Shown: positions 1 to 5,485, numbered from the stretch's first letter. The stretch is 7,872 bases of DNA from a bacterium (GCA_027487145.1 JAIYEC010000015.1:1-7872); one strand, 5' to 3'. Notes: generated by a model from the letters alone, not told the origin. Made by a program: numbers and translations.

Positions 1-262
1 ATTTACTGCGCTTTTTCTTCTTTGCACCCAATACCAGTCCCATAATGGTAGAGACAAAACCGCCAGTTGCGACGAGTTTGCGTACATGGGCAACATCTTC
101 AGACATGCTCTCGCTCGCTGAATCAATTCGTTCTAAGATTGAACGAAGTGTCTTCATAATCTTATATATCTGAAACAAGATCATAGTGACAACGATACAA
201 AAAACGACCGTTGCAATACTCGCGATTAAGAAGAAGATATTTGCCTGCAGTATTTCACTCAT
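1..262 (-). CDS. Small single-pass membrane protein, 3' end off window
   Basis: An open frame of 87 codons reads from ATG at 262-260 to the left edge without a stop. Residues about 8-34 form one strongly hydrophobic helix (NIFFLIASIATVVFCIVV...), with a very short N-terminal side. A charged amphipathic helix follows (about 35-63, KIMKTLRSILERIDSASESM), then a Gly/Val-rich stretch (about 67-80) and a KKKKRSK basic tail, so the true end is probably within a few codons of the window edge. The layout suggests a bitopic inner-membrane protein with a cytoplasmic helical segment; function unknown. I do not recognise a named family, although similar short TM-plus-helix proteins are common in Parcubacteria. 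There is no Shine-Dalgarno at normal spacing; a GGAGG lies about 23 nt upstream. The start codon abuts the inverted-repeat element at 262-378, which appears to separate this gene from dus. Confidence 0.72.
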   Translation of the reverse strand, partial: MSEILQANIFFLIASIATVVFCIVVTMILFQIYKIMKTLRSILERIDSASESMSEDVAHVRKLVATGGFVSTIMGLVLGAKKKKRSK

Positions 263-378
263 CCCGTTAGAAATAGGAAGTTTCCCTCCGTATTTTGATT
301 ATAATCTTATAAGTTATTTCACTGCTTTTTTATCGCAGCTAGATGTTCCGTTATAAACTTTCGTAATTTCTAACGGGA
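262..378. mobile_element. MITE-like insertion, 13-bp TIRs and 4-bp target duplication
   Basis: TCCCGTTAGAAAT at 262-274 is the exact reverse complement of ATTTCTAACGGGA at 366-378. The tetranucleotide CTCA lies immediately outside both ends (258-261 and 379-382), as expected of a target-site duplication. The 91-bp interior is AT-rich, has no ORF, and carries a palindromic GATTATAATC (297-306) that puts TATAAT on both strands. Deleting the element plus one CTCA joins the dus TAA to TAGTG and then the ATG AGT GAA of the small membrane gene, a 5-nt operon junction. The start codon is therefore kept with or without the element. This points to a non-autonomous element of about 117 bp, but the alternative is two half-copies of a dispersed palindrome. 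No transposase is present in the window. Confidence 0.55.
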
Positions 379-388
379 CTCATCACTA

Positions 389-1456
389 TTAGTCTAACGC
401 GTTTGCGGTATGAGTGCTTAGAAAAGCGTGGACAACCGCTTCAACTGCCGCAGCCGAATTTTGAGCCATGAGCTCATTTCGAAATTCAGCCGCGCCTGGG
501 AAGCCGTTTACATACGCTTTGTAGTGCTTCTTCATCACGGCGAAGTTTTTGTGTGGTAACAGTTCTTCAAAGAGCTTGGTATGTTCCACTAATACTTCTA
601 GCCGTTCTTTGAGCGAAACTATTTCACTTTTAGAATCTTGAACATCAAACGACAGGAGCGTCTCCCGATCGACCCCGTGAGTTGGCAGTGCGGTGAGGTT
701 GTGCGGTAGTCGTTTGCTAGGGTTAAAGAACCACGGATTTCCAAACAACGCTCTCCCTACCATGGCGCCATCAGCGCCGGTTTGTGTCATCTTTTGGTAC
801 GCATCACTTCGTGATAGTACGTCTCCGTTTCCAATGATACGTGTCTCAGGCGCAAGTGTGTCCCGCAAAGCTACAACCCGCGCTACCCGCTCCCACTGCG
901 CTGGTACCTTACTCAATTCCTTCCGTGTTCGGGCGTGAATGGTGAGCGCAGCCGGCTGTTCAGATAAAAGCACTGGAATCCAGGTATCAATTTCATCTTT
1001 GTTGTAACCGACCCGTGTCTTTACCGAGACAGGAATATCCTTTGCTCCGCGTTTGGCAGCTCGAATAATTTCTCGCGCAACGTCAGGCGTCTTAATCATC
1101 GCCGAACCACACCCTTGTTTTTCGATTGATTTATCAGGACAGCCCATGTTGATGTCGATGCCATCAAATCCCAACTCTCGACACAGGTTAGCGGCATATT
1201 CCATATGCTCGGGGTTACTGGTGAAGAGCTGTGCTACAATTGGTCGCTCTTCTTCACTATAGATAAGGTCTGCCATCAGCTTTTTCTTCCCTTCAGGAGT
1301 TGCCCGCACCAGACCATCGGCCGCCACAAACTCCGTCCACATAACGTCGGGTCTGCCGTACTTAGCAATGATACGCCGAAAGACCGCGTCGGTGACATCA
1401 GCCATCGGCGCTACAACAAGAAATGGTTTTGGAAGCTGTTGCCAAAAATTCTTCAT
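389..1456 (-). CDS. dus: tRNA-dihydrouridine synthase (Dus family)
   Basis: An FMN-dependent enzyme that reduces uridine to dihydrouridine in tRNA D-loops, using NADPH. The 355-residue frame shows the family order. APM at 16-18 opens the TIM barrel at the flavin site. INMGCP at 102-107 carries Cys106, the expected catalytic proton donor. GCGSAM lies at 115-120, VKTRVGY at 145-151 (Lys146 flavin contact), and HARTR at 174-178. GNGDV at 209-213 and GAMVGRALFGNPWFF near 230-245 bind phosphate. A helical C-terminal tRNA-binding domain follows. I chose ATG 1456 (MKNFWQQL...); an upstream ATG at 1549 would translate the terminator hairpin of the preceding RNA and adds 31 residues foreign to the family. 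There is no Shine-Dalgarno. TACAGT about 8 nt upstream is a weak candidate -10 box, so expression may come from its own leaderless promoter or by readthrough of the RNA terminator. Subfamily (DusB-like) is not certain. Confidence 0.93.
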   Translation of the reverse strand: MKNFWQQLPKPFLVVAPMADVTDAVFRRIIAKYGRPDVMWTEFVAADGLVRATPEGKKKLMADLIYSEEERPIVAQLFTSNPEHMEYAANLCRELGFDGIDINMGCPDKSIEKQGCGSAMIKTPDVAREIIRAAKRGAKDIPVSVKTRVGYNKDEIDTWIPVLLSEQPAALTIHARTRKELSKVPAQWERVARVVALRDTLAPETRIIGNGDVLSRSDAYQKMTQTGADGAMVGRALFGNPWFFNPSKRLPHNLTALPTHGVDRETLLSFDVQDSKSEIVSLKERLEVLVEHTKLFEELLPHKNFAVMKKHYKAYVNGFPGAAEFRNELMAQNSAAAVEAVVHAFLSTHTANALD

Positions 1457-1483
1457 GAATGAGTACTGTATCGTATGTGTATT

Positions 1484-1535
1484 AAAAGAAAAAGGGCCCC
1501 GACCAAATCCTACGAGAGGATATTGGTCAGAGCCC
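1484..1535 (-). terminator. Strong intrinsic terminator of the structured RNA
   Basis: On the minus strand the arm at 1535-1517 (GGGCTCTGACC...ATCCT) pairs with 1511-1494 (AGGAT...GGGGCCC), giving an 18-bp stem with one bulged U and two G-U pairs. The loop is CUCGU (1516-1512), and the run TTTTTCTTTT (1493-1484) follows at once. The plus strand has no such T run, so the terminator is directional. It ends 27 nt before the dus ATG. Confidence 0.9.
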
Positions 1536-1737
1536 GCTAGCACCATCAAGGTTGCGATCCTTGCAACGATGCCATCACCTTGCGCAAGCGCGCCATTGCC
1601 GATAGCCTAATGTATGGTCCTGGTCGGTGAATCCAGGATACCCACACAAACATCATGAGCCCAGTCCACTTCACTCGCGTACGATCTTTTACGCCTCGTT
1701 CAGCAGACTCCTCAGACGTGATTTACTATCGTTGGGT
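1484..1737 (-). ncRNA. Structured RNA of unrecognised family, about 254 nt
   Basis: This interval has no credible protein but is bounded by a good promoter (1744-1772) and a strong terminator (1484-1535). Predicted start is A1737. Helices visible by eye (minus-strand RNA): ACGUCU 1719-1714 with AGGCGU 1696-1691; GUGUGG 1647-1642 with CCAUAC 1617-1612, capped by CCUGG/CCAGG and a 9-nt loop; GCUAUC 1606-1601 with GAUGGC 1576-1571 enclosing a GCGC-GCUU-GCGC hairpin; GUUGC 1567-1563 with GCAAC 1555-1551. A possible long-range pairing joins AGUC in the first hairpin to a downstream GACU. It lacks RNase P (GAGGAAAGUC, GGUGAAA), tmRNA (tRNA-like ends, tag ORF) and SRP (GGAA-tetraloop domain) signatures. 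It is either an independent ncRNA or the leader of dus, with the terminator acting as an attenuator. Rfam raiA is one family worth testing, but I cannot claim it. Confidence 0.72.
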
Positions 1738-1743
1738 AAATTA

Positions 1744-1772
1744 ATACTAGCATAAATAAAATATAAAGTCAA
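1744..1772 (-). promoter_or_regulatory. Promoter of the structured RNA
   Basis: On the minus strand, TTGACT (1772-1767) and TAGTAT (1749-1744) are separated by exactly 17 bp, and TGC just before the -10 makes it an extended -10 (TGnTAGTAT). Predicted start is about A1737. The spacer is AT-rich. This is the best sigma70-type promoter in the window and is much stronger than those of the protein genes, as expected for an abundant RNA. Confidence 0.8.
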
Positions 1773-1798
1773 GCTTTTTTGAGTATTGAAAAATAAAG

Positions 1799-2782
1799 CT
1801 ATTCTGGCGCCTGTTGGTTCTCTTGCTCGGCCAAAGCCTCTCTAATGGTCTCTTCGCTGGCAATGACTGGTTGACCAACATCGCTTGATGGCTCATCAAC
1901 TGGACTGTCTGAAGGTTGGGTTGGTGGTGTCGGTGATGTCGACGTTGAAGATGCTGTTGATGTAGCGCTTGTAACTGTCGTGACCTCGTTTACAAACACC
2001 TTACTCCCAAACCGAAGGTCAACGTATTCAAAATTCCCCGGCTTAATGTGTGCAAATTGTTCAGATCCAAGTACGGTGAGTAGATTACTAACAGTCTCAT
2101 CAGCTGACTGCTTGAGTGATACTTTAAACTCCCCACCCTCTACGATAGTAAGGAAGGCATCACCAGCCGTATCGATATCAGCTCGTTTTACAAACCACTT
2201 AGCTTCAGCAAATTTATTTTTGAGCTCAAGTACGCGAAGATACTCTTCTGTCGAAAATGGAGCTGTCTGTACCTCTGGCTTTTTGCCAATCGCGGTCACT
2301 CGAAGGAAGCTCCCTCCAATCAAACCTGGTGCTTTTGAAAAGGCATACCCCTGTTCATCAAGGAAGTAGCAACTATTCATATCTGCCTCATCACACCAGA
2401 GTGCTTGTGGTTCGTATTCAGAAAACTGAATATGTAATTCTTTTCCGCCCTTACGAACTACCGTGACATCCTTTACCCGAGGTACCGCTTTAACCGCTGA
2501 CTCAATTTCTTCGTGCGGATACATAAACGCAAAGGCTCGAGGTACAATCTTGAGATAACTGCCAGAAATCTTCTCTCTCACCACTGCTTCTATCTCAGAG
2601 TGTTCAATTGTCTCACCCCCCTCGACTGTCACGGTTGTGATTGTCAGAGCATGTATGCGAGTTCCGTACCACACACTCACAATCAACATACCGAAAAAAG
2701 CGGCAATCATAAGACCGACGATTATCTGACGCATGAGCAAGACCGTGCTCGGACTCACGCTCCGGTACGGACGTGGTTTCAT
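1799..2782 (-). CDS. ftsQ: FtsQ/DivIB-like cell division protein with POTRA domain
   Basis: A 327-residue bitopic membrane protein. Residues about 1-16 are basic and cytoplasmic (MKPRPYRSVSPS). One TM helix lies at about 18-40 (IIVGLMIAAFFGMLIVSVW). A POTRA-like domain occupies about 47-122 (ITTVTVEGG..., with the PRVKDVTVVRK strand and the LHIQFSEYEPQALW strand). An FtsQ-type beta domain ends near residue 268 with the typical EYVDLRFGSKVFV strand. In the divisome FtsQ bridges the FtsB/FtsL pair to the rest of the septal machinery outside the membrane. Unusually, about 60 residues follow: a Ser/Thr/Pro-rich linker (about 271-301) and a short acidic helix rich in Glu and Gln. Its neighbours are not the dcw (mur-fts) cluster, so it appears to be transcribed alone. 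The ATG at 2782 fits the extended -10 box 7 nt upstream. The sequence is divergent, so the family call rests on architecture. Confidence 0.75.
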   Translation of the reverse strand: MKPRPYRSVSPSTVLLMRQIIVGLMIAAFFGMLIVSVWYGTRIHALTITTVTVEGGETIEHSEIEAVVREKISGSYLKIVPRAFAFMYPHEEIESAVKAVPRVKDVTVVRKGGKELHIQFSEYEPQALWCDEADMNSCYFLDEQGYAFSKAPGLIGGSFLRVTAIGKKPEVQTAPFSTEEYLRVLELKNKFAEAKWFVKRADIDTAGDAFLTIVEGGEFKVSLKQSADETVSNLLTVLGSEQFAHIKPGNFEYVDLRFGSKVFVNEVTTVTSATSTASSTSTSPTPPTQPSDSPVDEPSSDVGQPVIASEETIREALAEQENQQAPE

Positions 2783-2789
2783 TGGAGCA

Positions 2790-2798
2790 ATAATACCA
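2790..2798 (-). promoter_or_regulatory. Extended -10 of the ftsQ-like gene, predicted leaderless
   Basis: TGGTATTAT reads on the minus strand from 2798 to 2790, a TGn plus TATTAT (5 of 6 to consensus). Seven nt (TGCTCCA) separate it from the ATG at 2782, so the start site would fall at or next to the A of the ATG. No Shine-Dalgarno exists in the gap. A recognisable -35 is absent. Confidence 0.6.
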
Positions 2799-2801
2799 CG
2801 G

Positions 2802-2837
2802 AAAAAATAACAAAAATGCCCTCTTGGGCATTTTTGT
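2802..2837 (-). terminator. Intrinsic terminator of serS
   Basis: A perfect 12-bp stem (ACAAAAATGCCC 2810-2821 with GGGCATTTTTGT 2826-2837) has a 4-nt loop. On the minus strand it is followed by TATTTTTT (2809-2802). It begins 16 nt after the serS stop and ends just upstream of the ftsQ-like promoter, isolating the two genes. A and U flanks allow partial function in the other direction, but no plus-strand gene ends here. Confidence 0.92.
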
Positions 2838-2853
2838 CGTTTTCAGACGACCA

Positions 2854-4116
2854 CTATCCTATCTGCTCTTTTCCAAAGTATGGACGAAGCACTGGTGGGA
2901 TCTTGATTGTTCCATCAGCTTGCTGGAAGTTCTCGACAAGCGATACCAGAATACGTGGCGTTGGAATTGCAGTACAGTTAAGTGAGTGAGCGTAGCGAAC
3001 CTTCCCTGCTTCATCTCGATAGCGAATATTAAAGCGACGGGTTTGGAAATCATGGAAGTATGATGCTGAACTGATTTCGCGGTAGGTCTGCTCTCCTGGA
3101 ACCCAAAGTTCGATATCGTATTTCTTTACCTGGCCTTGTCCGAGGTCACCACCACAATTTACCACCGTATGATATGGGATGTTGAGTGACTCAATAAACT
3201 CCTCCGTATTGCGATTAAGTTCTTCGTGGAGTCGTACGCTCTCTTCATGTGATGCTTCGCTTAGAATCACTTGTTCGAGTTTATAAAATTCATGCACGCG
3301 AATGAGTCCTCGAGTGTCCTTGCCGTGACTACCTGCCTCCCTGCGGTAACATGGTGAAAAGCCAAGATACTTAATCGGAAATTGATCCTTCTCAAGAATT
3401 TCGTCTGCGTGATAGCCCATCACAGACACTTCAGCTGTACCAATGAGATAGTCCTCGTCTTGCGTGCGGTACACGTCATCTGCCTCATTTGGAAGATGTC
3501 CGGTTCCGTAGAGATTTGCTTTGCGCACGACAGTTGGTGGTAGTACTGGGATGAAGCCTTTTTGTTGGAAGAAGTCATTAGCATAGTTCCAAATTGCCCA
3601 CGAGAGTCGTGCGCCGTCACCAAGCAAGTAATAGCCACGGAAGCCGTGTACCTTTGAGCCCCGCTCAAAATCAACCATGTTGTGCTTAAGCATCAAATCA
3701 ACGTGATCTTTCGCTTCAAACGGAAACACCGTTTTTTCACCCCACACTTTCACCTCTTCGTTATCAGCGTCGCTATCGCCATCAGGAACAGTCATATCAG
3801 GAATGTTTGGTACTTGAAGCATCAGCTTTTGCCACTCCTCCATGACTGGCTTAAGAGACTCTTCGTCAGTTTGAATATCAGCCTTGAGAATCTGCATCTC
3901 AGCAATGAGTTTCTGACGCAATAGTGGGTCACTCGTAGTTGGGATAGCGTCTGACGCTTTCTTTTGTTCGGCTCGTTTACCCTCAAGGCGCGACATTATT
4001 TCACGGCGAGAATCATCGACCGTTACAAGCCGGTCGATATCAATGGTAATTTTCTTTTTGGTCGCCGCCATCTTTACGATATCGACGTTTTCTCGGATGA
4101 ATTTAATGTCCAACAT
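2854..4116 (-). CDS. serS: Seryl-tRNA synthetase (class IIa)
   Basis: Charges tRNA-Ser with serine in the cytoplasm. At 420 residues it has the normal bacterial length. Residues about 1-105 form the N-terminal tRNA-binding coiled coil (heptad-like, charged, e.g. EIMSRLEGKRAEQKKASDA). The class II catalytic core follows. Motif 1 is near 171-196. TAE at 227-229 is the serine-binding TxE. Motif 2 spans about 253-281 (PCYRREAGSHGKDTRG..., then RVHEFYKLE), with Arg258/259 and Glu260. Motif 3 spans about 379-398 and keeps the essential Arg388, but reads LNCTAIPTPR where most bacteria have LNGSGLAVGR. The end PPVLRPYFG matches the usual VLRPYMGG. The start at ATG 4116 gives the family-typical MLDIKFIREN. 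A promoter TATAAT lies 24 nt upstream, with no Shine-Dalgarno, and a strong terminator follows. Confidence 0.97.
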   Translation of the reverse strand: MLDIKFIRENVDIVKMAATKKKITIDIDRLVTVDDSRREIMSRLEGKRAEQKKASDAIPTTSDPLLRQKLIAEMQILKADIQTDEESLKPVMEEWQKLMLQVPNIPDMTVPDGDSDADNEEVKVWGEKTVFPFEAKDHVDLMLKHNMVDFERGSKVHGFRGYYLLGDGARLSWAIWNYANDFFQQKGFIPVLPPTVVRKANLYGTGHLPNEADDVYRTQDEDYLIGTAEVSVMGYHADEILEKDQFPIKYLGFSPCYRREAGSHGKDTRGLIRVHEFYKLEQVILSEASHEESVRLHEELNRNTEEFIESLNIPYHTVVNCGGDLGQGQVKKYDIELWVPGEQTYREISSASYFHDFQTRRFNIRYRDEAGKVRYAHSLNCTAIPTPRILVSLVENFQQADGTIKIPPVLRPYFGKEQIG

Positions 4117-4139
4117 ATTGTGTAATCTACGTAGCGGTC

Positions 4140-4145
4140 ATTATA
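4140..4145 (-). promoter_or_regulatory. -10 box of serS
   Basis: A consensus TATAAT reads on the minus strand at 4145-4140, predicting a start near 4133 and a leader of about 17 nt. The -35 region is poor (ATTCTA at 17 bp). A second, weaker candidate, TAGATT, lies 7 nt before the ATG and would give a leaderless mRNA. Confidence 0.5.
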
Positions 4146-4159
4146 CACGAATCTACTGA

Positions 4160-4168
4160 TGTTAGAAT
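4160..4168 (+). promoter_or_regulatory. Extended -10 of dprA, predicted leaderless
   Basis: TGTTAGAAT at 4160-4168 is TGn plus TAGAAT (5 of 6 to consensus). Only 6 nt (CTACGT) separate it from the ATG at 4175, so transcription should begin at the start codon itself. There is no room for a Shine-Dalgarno. Confidence 0.6.
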
Positions 4169-4174
4169 CTACGT

Positions 4175-5047
4175 ATGTCCTATCCTATTAAAGATGTCCT
4201 ATCGGTCGAGTTCCCGCCGCTCTTGCGGGAGATCCCTCAACCTCCTGAATCTCTCAATTACCGAGGGGTACTACCTCCTCCCCACCTTCAGCTTCTGTCT
4301 GTCGTCGGCTCACGAAAATACACTTCGTATGGAAAACAAGTTGTTGATGATCTCATGGCTGGACTCAAAGGATATCCGGTCGGGATTGTCTCTGGTCTGG
4401 CGCTTGGTATCGACTCGCTGGCACATGAAGCAGCGCTAAAAAATAATTTGTATACCCTCGCTATTCCAGGTGGCGGACTAGGTGACGCAGTTATCTACCC
4501 AGCTCCTCACAAACCATTGGCTCATCGTATTCTGGCTTCCGGTGGTGGACTACTCTCTGAGTACGCCGAAGATTTTAAAGCGACTGACTGGTCGTTCCCA
4601 AAACGTAATCGTCTGGTAGCTGGTATCAGTCGAGCAACCCTTCTGATTGAGGCGGCTGAGAAATCGGGCACTCTCATCACCGCCCGTATGGCAACCGACT
4701 ACAATCGAGAGCTCTTAGTTGTTCCAGGCAGTATCTTCTCAGCGACATCAGCTGGAACACATCAATTTCTTAAGCTGGGCGCGACACCGGTGACTACCGC
4801 TAAAGATATCTTGGACGTACTTGGTATTGAAGAGAAAGTAGCTACCGCATCAGTCCCAATCACAACTGCAAACCTCACAGCTGAAGAGCTGGCTGTCATG
4901 GAGCTCCTTCAAGAACCGCGACACCGTGATGAACTTATCCGCCTCCTTCCCATGGATGTTTCTAAAGCGGGACAACTCCTCATGATGATGGAACTTTCTG
5001 GATACATTTCCTCTCATGACAACATCTACCGACACACACTCCAGTAA
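4175..5047 (+). CDS. dprA: DNA-processing protein DprA (Smf)
   Basis: Binds incoming single-stranded DNA and loads RecA during natural transformation; acts in the cytoplasm. At 290 residues it is shorter than the usual 360-plus because the N-terminal SAM-like domain is missing. The Rossmann-type core spans about 38-220: VVGSRKYTSYG (43-53), SGLALGIDSLAHEAAL (73-88), IPGGG (97-101), the signature FPKRNRLVAGIS (141-152) and EAAEKSGTLITARMA (159-173), whose basic residues line the DNA site. A C-terminal winged helix follows at about 234-290 (LTAEELAVMELL...HRDELIRLLPMDVSKAGQLLMMMELSGYI). The ATG at 4175 is fixed by the extended -10 just upstream and by divergent serS. The TrpR-like gene starts 22 nt after the stop, and topA lies beyond it; dprA beside topA is a common bacterial arrangement. 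Confidence 0.96.
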   Translation: MSYPIKDVLSVEFPPLLREIPQPPESLNYRGVLPPPHLQLLSVVGSRKYTSYGKQVVDDLMAGLKGYPVGIVSGLALGIDSLAHEAALKNNLYTLAIPGGGLGDAVIYPAPHKPLAHRILASGGGLLSEYAEDFKATDWSFPKRNRLVAGISRATLLIEAAEKSGTLITARMATDYNRELLVVPGSIFSATSAGTHQFLKLGATPVTTAKDILDVLGIEEKVATASVPITTANLTAEELAVMELLQEPRHRDELIRLLPMDVSKAGQLLMMMELSGYISSHDNIYRHTLQ

Positions 5048-5067
5048 TACTAATGTTAACATTAGTA
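5048..5067 (+). promoter_or_regulatory. Palindromic operator O1 upstream of the TrpR-like gene
   Basis: TACTAATGTTAACATTAGTA is a perfect 20-bp palindrome centred between 5057 and 5058. It starts directly after the dprA stop and ends 2 bp before the regulator's ATG. The same 20 bp recur at 5463-5482. From general knowledge, the E. coli trp operator is built on a TACTA-GTTAAC-TAGTA-type symmetry; this site has the same elements with two extra bases per half. Position and symmetry suggest binding by the adjacent TrpR-superfamily protein as an autorepressor. Confidence 0.8.
5054..5062 (+). promoter_or_regulatory. Possible extended -10 inside operator O1
   Basis: TGTTAACAT (TGn plus TAACAT, 4 of 6 to consensus) lies within O1, and 7 nt separate it from the ATG at 5070, the same spacing as at the ftsQ-like gene. 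If real, the mRNA is leaderless and a protein on O1 would block the promoter directly. The match arises partly from the palindrome itself, so it could be incidental. Confidence 0.4.
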
Positions 5068-5069
5068 AT

Positions 5070-5459
5070 ATGACTAATATTTCAAAGAGCCAGGGTGAGG
5101 CTTTTACTTCAGCTCGAGCTCAATTACAAAAGATACTGATTCGACTTACAAAATCTAGCAGTGATGATTTCCTGAATAGCTTACTCACAGAGAGCGAACG
5201 TATAATGCTGATCAAACGCTTTGGTGCAATTTTTCTCCTACACCATAAACACTCTCCGTATCAAACCGCAGCACTCCTTGGACTAAGTGAGCCGACAGTA
5301 CATCGATTAAAGGAGTCGTACCAAGCGGGTGAATTTGATACATTACTAAAACTCATCTCTAAAAAAGAAGAAAATGTATTTCTTAGTGTGCTCACGGATT
5401 TTGCTTTATCTCGCGCTAGCTATAAAGCTAGGCAGCGTCTACATAAAAAGATTATCTAA
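5070..5459 (+). CDS. TrpR-superfamily (YerC/YecD-like) transcriptional regulator
   Basis: A 129-residue all-helical DNA-binding protein. Residues 33-58 (DFLNSLLTESERIMLIKRFGAIFLLHH) match the Trp-repressor-family pattern LLTxxERxxLxxR..., and 62-80 form the helix-turn-helix (SPYQTAALLGLSEPTVHRL), with the GLS turn and TVHRL recognition helix. A basic C-terminal helix follows (SRASYKARQRLHKK). From the family, a homodimer binding a palindromic operator is expected; whether it senses tryptophan or another ligand cannot be told. I chose ATG 5070, not the in-frame ATG at 5016, because the latter overlaps dprA and would translate the operator into 18 low-complexity Ser/Thr/Asn residues. The gene lies exactly between two identical palindromes, suggesting autoregulation and control of topA. 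Confidence 0.85.
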   Translation: MTNISKSQGEAFTSARAQLQKILIRLTKSSSDDFLNSLLTESERIMLIKRFGAIFLLHHKHSPYQTAALLGLSEPTVHRLKESYQAGEFDTLLKLISKKEENVFLSVLTDFALSRASYKARQRLHKKII

Positions 5460-5485
5460 TTTTACTAATGTTAACATTAGTAAAA
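5460..5485 (+). promoter_or_regulatory. Palindromic operator O2 between the regulator and topA
   Basis: A perfect 26-bp palindrome starts at the base after the regulator's stop codon. Its inner 20 bp (5463-5482) are identical to O1, with three further T/A pairs on each side. It lies 24 bp before the candidate topA -35. It is a poor terminator (no loop, AT-rich stem, no separate T run), so a protein site is the better reading. A half-site-like ACTAAT occurs again at 5548-5553, 2 nt before the topA ATG. Confidence 0.75.

Larger units (their letters stand above)
4124..4175 (+). repeat. Three AATCTAC repeats in the serS-dprA divergent promoter region
   Basis: AATCTACGTA occurs at 4124-4133 and 4166-4175, and AATCTAC again at 4150-4156, all in one orientation within 52 bp. 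The third copy overlaps the dprA -10 box and the first base of its ATG; the first lies in the predicted serS leader. They could be binding sites of a shared regulator, or a by-product of similar AT-rich promoter sequence. Spacings (26 and 16 bp) are not equal. Confidence 0.45.

Noticed and set aside
1457..1549. Upstream ATG at 1549 extending Dus by 31 residues
   Set aside because: It would translate through the terminator hairpin and T run of the RNA; the added residues do not belong to the Dus family, which begins close to the APM motif.
1484..1737. RNase P RNA, tmRNA or SRP RNA
   Set aside because: Conserved core strings and end structures of these families are absent in either strand; the RNA is also short for a full RNase P.
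2513..2989. Plus-strand open frame of 158 codons across the ftsQ-like/serS junction
   Set aside because: It is antisense to two well-supported genes, spans a terminator, has no start signal, and its composition is that of a shadow frame.
5016..5069. Upstream in-frame ATG at 5016 for the TrpR-like protein
   Set aside because: It overlaps the end of dprA, reads through the operator palindrome, and adds 18 low-complexity residues.
5416..5431. CTAGC-TATAAA-GCTAG hairpin near the end of the TrpR-like gene
   Set aside because: Five-base arms inside a coding sequence are compatible with chance, and there is no link to the flanking operators beyond the CTAG string.
5460..5485. Second palindrome as a rho-independent terminator of the regulator gene
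   Set aside because: The stem is AT-rich with no loop and no independent T run, and the same core occurs before the gene, where a terminator makes no sense.
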